64,000 nucleotides of DNA. It comes from Sphingomonas bisphenolicum. GTDB lineage: Bacteria > Pseudomonadota > Alphaproteobacteria > Sphingomonadales > Sphingomonadaceae. This document shows positions 62,973 to 64,000 of this stretch, piece after piece. A program made the translations under genes and the position numbers. Numbering within the stretch: the first letter of the stretch is position 1; the number at the start of each line of letters is the position of its first letter. Location of the stretch: NCBI RefSeq assembly GCF_024349785.1, contig NZ_AP018818.1, positions 310,001-374,000 of the forward strand, in the 5' to 3' direction. The notes beneath the pieces were generated by a model. That model did not search any database. It was given only the letters and a program-made list of their open reading frames with translations, and was not told the origin of the DNA.

Positions 62973-63719
62973 TCAGGCCATGACCCAGCCGCCGTTGACG
63001 TGCAGCGTCTGGCCGGTGATGAAGCCCGCCTCGTCGGCGGCGAAAAATCCGATGGCATGGGCGATATCGGCGGCGACGCCCCGGCGTTTGACCGCCTGCG
63101 CATCCAATACCATGCGGTTATACCCGACCGGGTCGGGGTGGATTTTTTCTGCGTCGGTCGGAAAGGCGCCCGGCGCGATGGCGTTGACGGTAATGCCGTC
63201 GGGACCGAATTCCCGAGCCCAGGCGCGGGTCAGGCCGACCAGCGCGCCCTTCGATGCGACATAAGGCGACAGGTTCGCCCAGCCGCCCGACAGGGTGATG
63301 CTGGCGATATTGACGATCCGACCGAAGCCCCTGGCCCGCATCTCCGGCAGCGCCGCCTGCACCGCGACGATCCCGGCATCGACATTGATCCGCTGGACCA
63401 GTTGATGCTCCTCGATGGAAAAATCCTCGAAGGGCCGGGACGGATAGATGGCGGCATTGTTGATGACGACATCGAAACCATCATGCTCAGCGAGCAGATC
63501 GTCGAGCGTTGCGCGGAAGGCAGCAAGGTCCGACAGGTCGGCGGTCGATACGACCAGCCGCCCCGGTCCCTTGCCGACGGCCGCTTCGGTCAGCCGCGCC
63601 ACCTTGGCCGGGTCATTGTCCACCGCGATAACGGTCGCGCCGCCTTCGATCAGGAGCAGCGTCGTTTCGAGGCCAAGCCCGCCCGCCGCGCCGGTATAGA
63701 GGATCGTCCGGCCCTTCAT
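62973..63719 (-). CDS. Short-chain dehydrogenase/reductase
   Basis: A 248-residue classical SDR with TGAAGGLG (9-16), NNAA, a serine in NIASITLSGG and the YVASK active site. It is not close to the two fucose-type SDRs elsewhere in the window. The end HVNGGWVMA is typical. It overlaps the DUF4432 gene stop (ATGA) and precedes the CoA-transferase. A sugar or polyol dehydrogenase role is suggested by the epimerase-like gene upstream; the substrate is unknown. Confidence 0.85.
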   Translation of the reverse strand: MKGRTILYTGAAGGLGLETTLLLIEGGATVIAVDNDPAKVARLTEAAVGKGPGRLVVSTADLSDLAAFRATLDDLLAEHDGFDVVINNAAIYPSRPFEDFSIEEHQLVQRINVDAGIVAVQAALPEMRARGFGRIVNIASITLSGGWANLSPYVASKGALVGLTRAWAREFGPDGITVNAIAPGAFPTDAEKIHPDPVGYNRMVLDAQAVKRRGVAADIAHAIGFFAADEAGFITGQTLHVNGGWVMA

Positions 63720-64000
63720 GCCGCATTCCCGATCGGCGGATAGTGGCCGGAAGGCGCGGGATAGTCCTCATCGGGCTGCAACTGGACGCCCTCGATCCGC
63801 GCCACTGCGGCCGATACCGCGGCGGCATCGGGCAGGACGCGCAGGATCGTGTCGTAGCGGCGCTCTTCGCCATGCTCGAGTTCGATCAATTCGCCCCGTT
63901 CGCGTGCGAAATCCTTGCCCAGCACATGGTTGGTCGAGGGTTCGATCCCCACCGCATAATGGCCGGCGTGGAGATTCTGCCATTCGAACATGGCCGGAAA
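63716..64000 (-). CDS. DUF4432 (aldose 1-epimerase-like) protein, 5' end beyond window
   Basis: Only the last 94 residues are visible. The segment FEWQNLHAGHYAVGIEPSTNHVLGK with a following LEHGEERRYDT is characteristic of the DUF4432 group of galactose-mutarotase-fold proteins found in sugar-catabolic loci. The frame stays open to the right edge, so the N-terminus lies outside. It overlaps the SDR start by ATGA and is the first visible gene of the leftward operon. Confidence 0.75.
   Translation of the reverse strand, partial: FPAMFEWQNLHAGHYAVGIEPSTNHVLGKDFARERGELIELEHGEERRYDTILRVLPDAAAVSAAVARIEGVQLQPDEDYPAPSGHYPPIGNAA

Overview
The window is high-GC DNA with tightly packed genes, mostly joined by 4-base ATGA stop/start overlaps. 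It has a large TonB-dependent receptor of the Xanthomonas/Caulobacter type, a sphingan-like exopolysaccharide cluster, a XylX-type dehydratase and a diketo-hydrolase 6-deoxysugar pathway of the kind described in Sphingomonas. Together these point to a sphingomonad (Sphingomonadales, Alphaproteobacteria). No rRNA, tRNA, CRISPR array, insertion sequence or phage gene was seen.

Left flank (1-21806): a polysaccharide-utilisation locus. A leftward operon holds a TonB-dependent receptor, a FucP-type permease, an aldo-keto reductase fused in frame to a UxaA-type SAF domain, the large UxaA-type dehydratase subunit, a short-chain dehydrogenase, a RhaM-type mutarotase and a GH35 beta-galactosidase that runs off the edge. 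Divergent from it are an IclR regulator and a rightward operon of a carbohydrate esterase, two SGNH hydrolases, GH29, GH31 and GH1. A GH2 gene and a ThuA-domain gene follow. The enzyme set fits stripping of fucosylated, galactosylated and acetylated xyloglucan-like side chains.

Middle (21787-39708): an exopolysaccharide cluster of two divergent operons around a 317-bp AT-rich control region. Leftward are a degenerate tyrosine-kinase-like protein, a polymerase/ligase, a flippase, two glycosyltransferases and UDP-xylose synthase. Rightward are the priming sugar transferase, a beta-propeller lipoprotein, a CDP-glucose synthase/dehydratase pair, a glycosyltransferase, the outer-membrane export lipoprotein, the chain-length protein, a methyltransferase and two more glycosyltransferases.

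Right flank (39735-55850): sugar catabolism resumes. A LacI regulator, a frameshifted 2-keto-4-pentenoate hydratase-like gene and a hexuronate-type permease are followed by a second aldo-keto reductase, a sugar lactonase, a 2,4-diketo-3-deoxy-sugar-acid hydrolase and a second short-chain dehydrogenase. Then come pectin side-chain enzymes: a GH141-like beta-helix protein, GH78 rhamnosidase, GH2 and GH28-like. Three promoters here share an AT-rich operator-like motif.

Far right (55865-64000): a leftward operon of a DUF4432 epimerase-like protein, SDR, CaiB/BaiF CoA-transferase, a solute-binding-like protein without signal peptide, crotonase, XylX-type dehydratase, 2-hydroxyacid dehydrogenase, glycerate-kinase-like protein and LldD L-lactate dehydrogenase.

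Taken together, the flanks encode a nearly complete non-phosphorylating L-fucose/L-rhamnose route: mutarotation, oxidation to lactone, lactone opening, dehydration, 4-oxidation, hydrolysis to pyruvate plus L-lactate, then L-lactate to pyruvate by LldD. The steps are divided between the two sides of the exopolysaccharide cluster, and two of them (aldo-keto reductase and SDR) are present on both sides.
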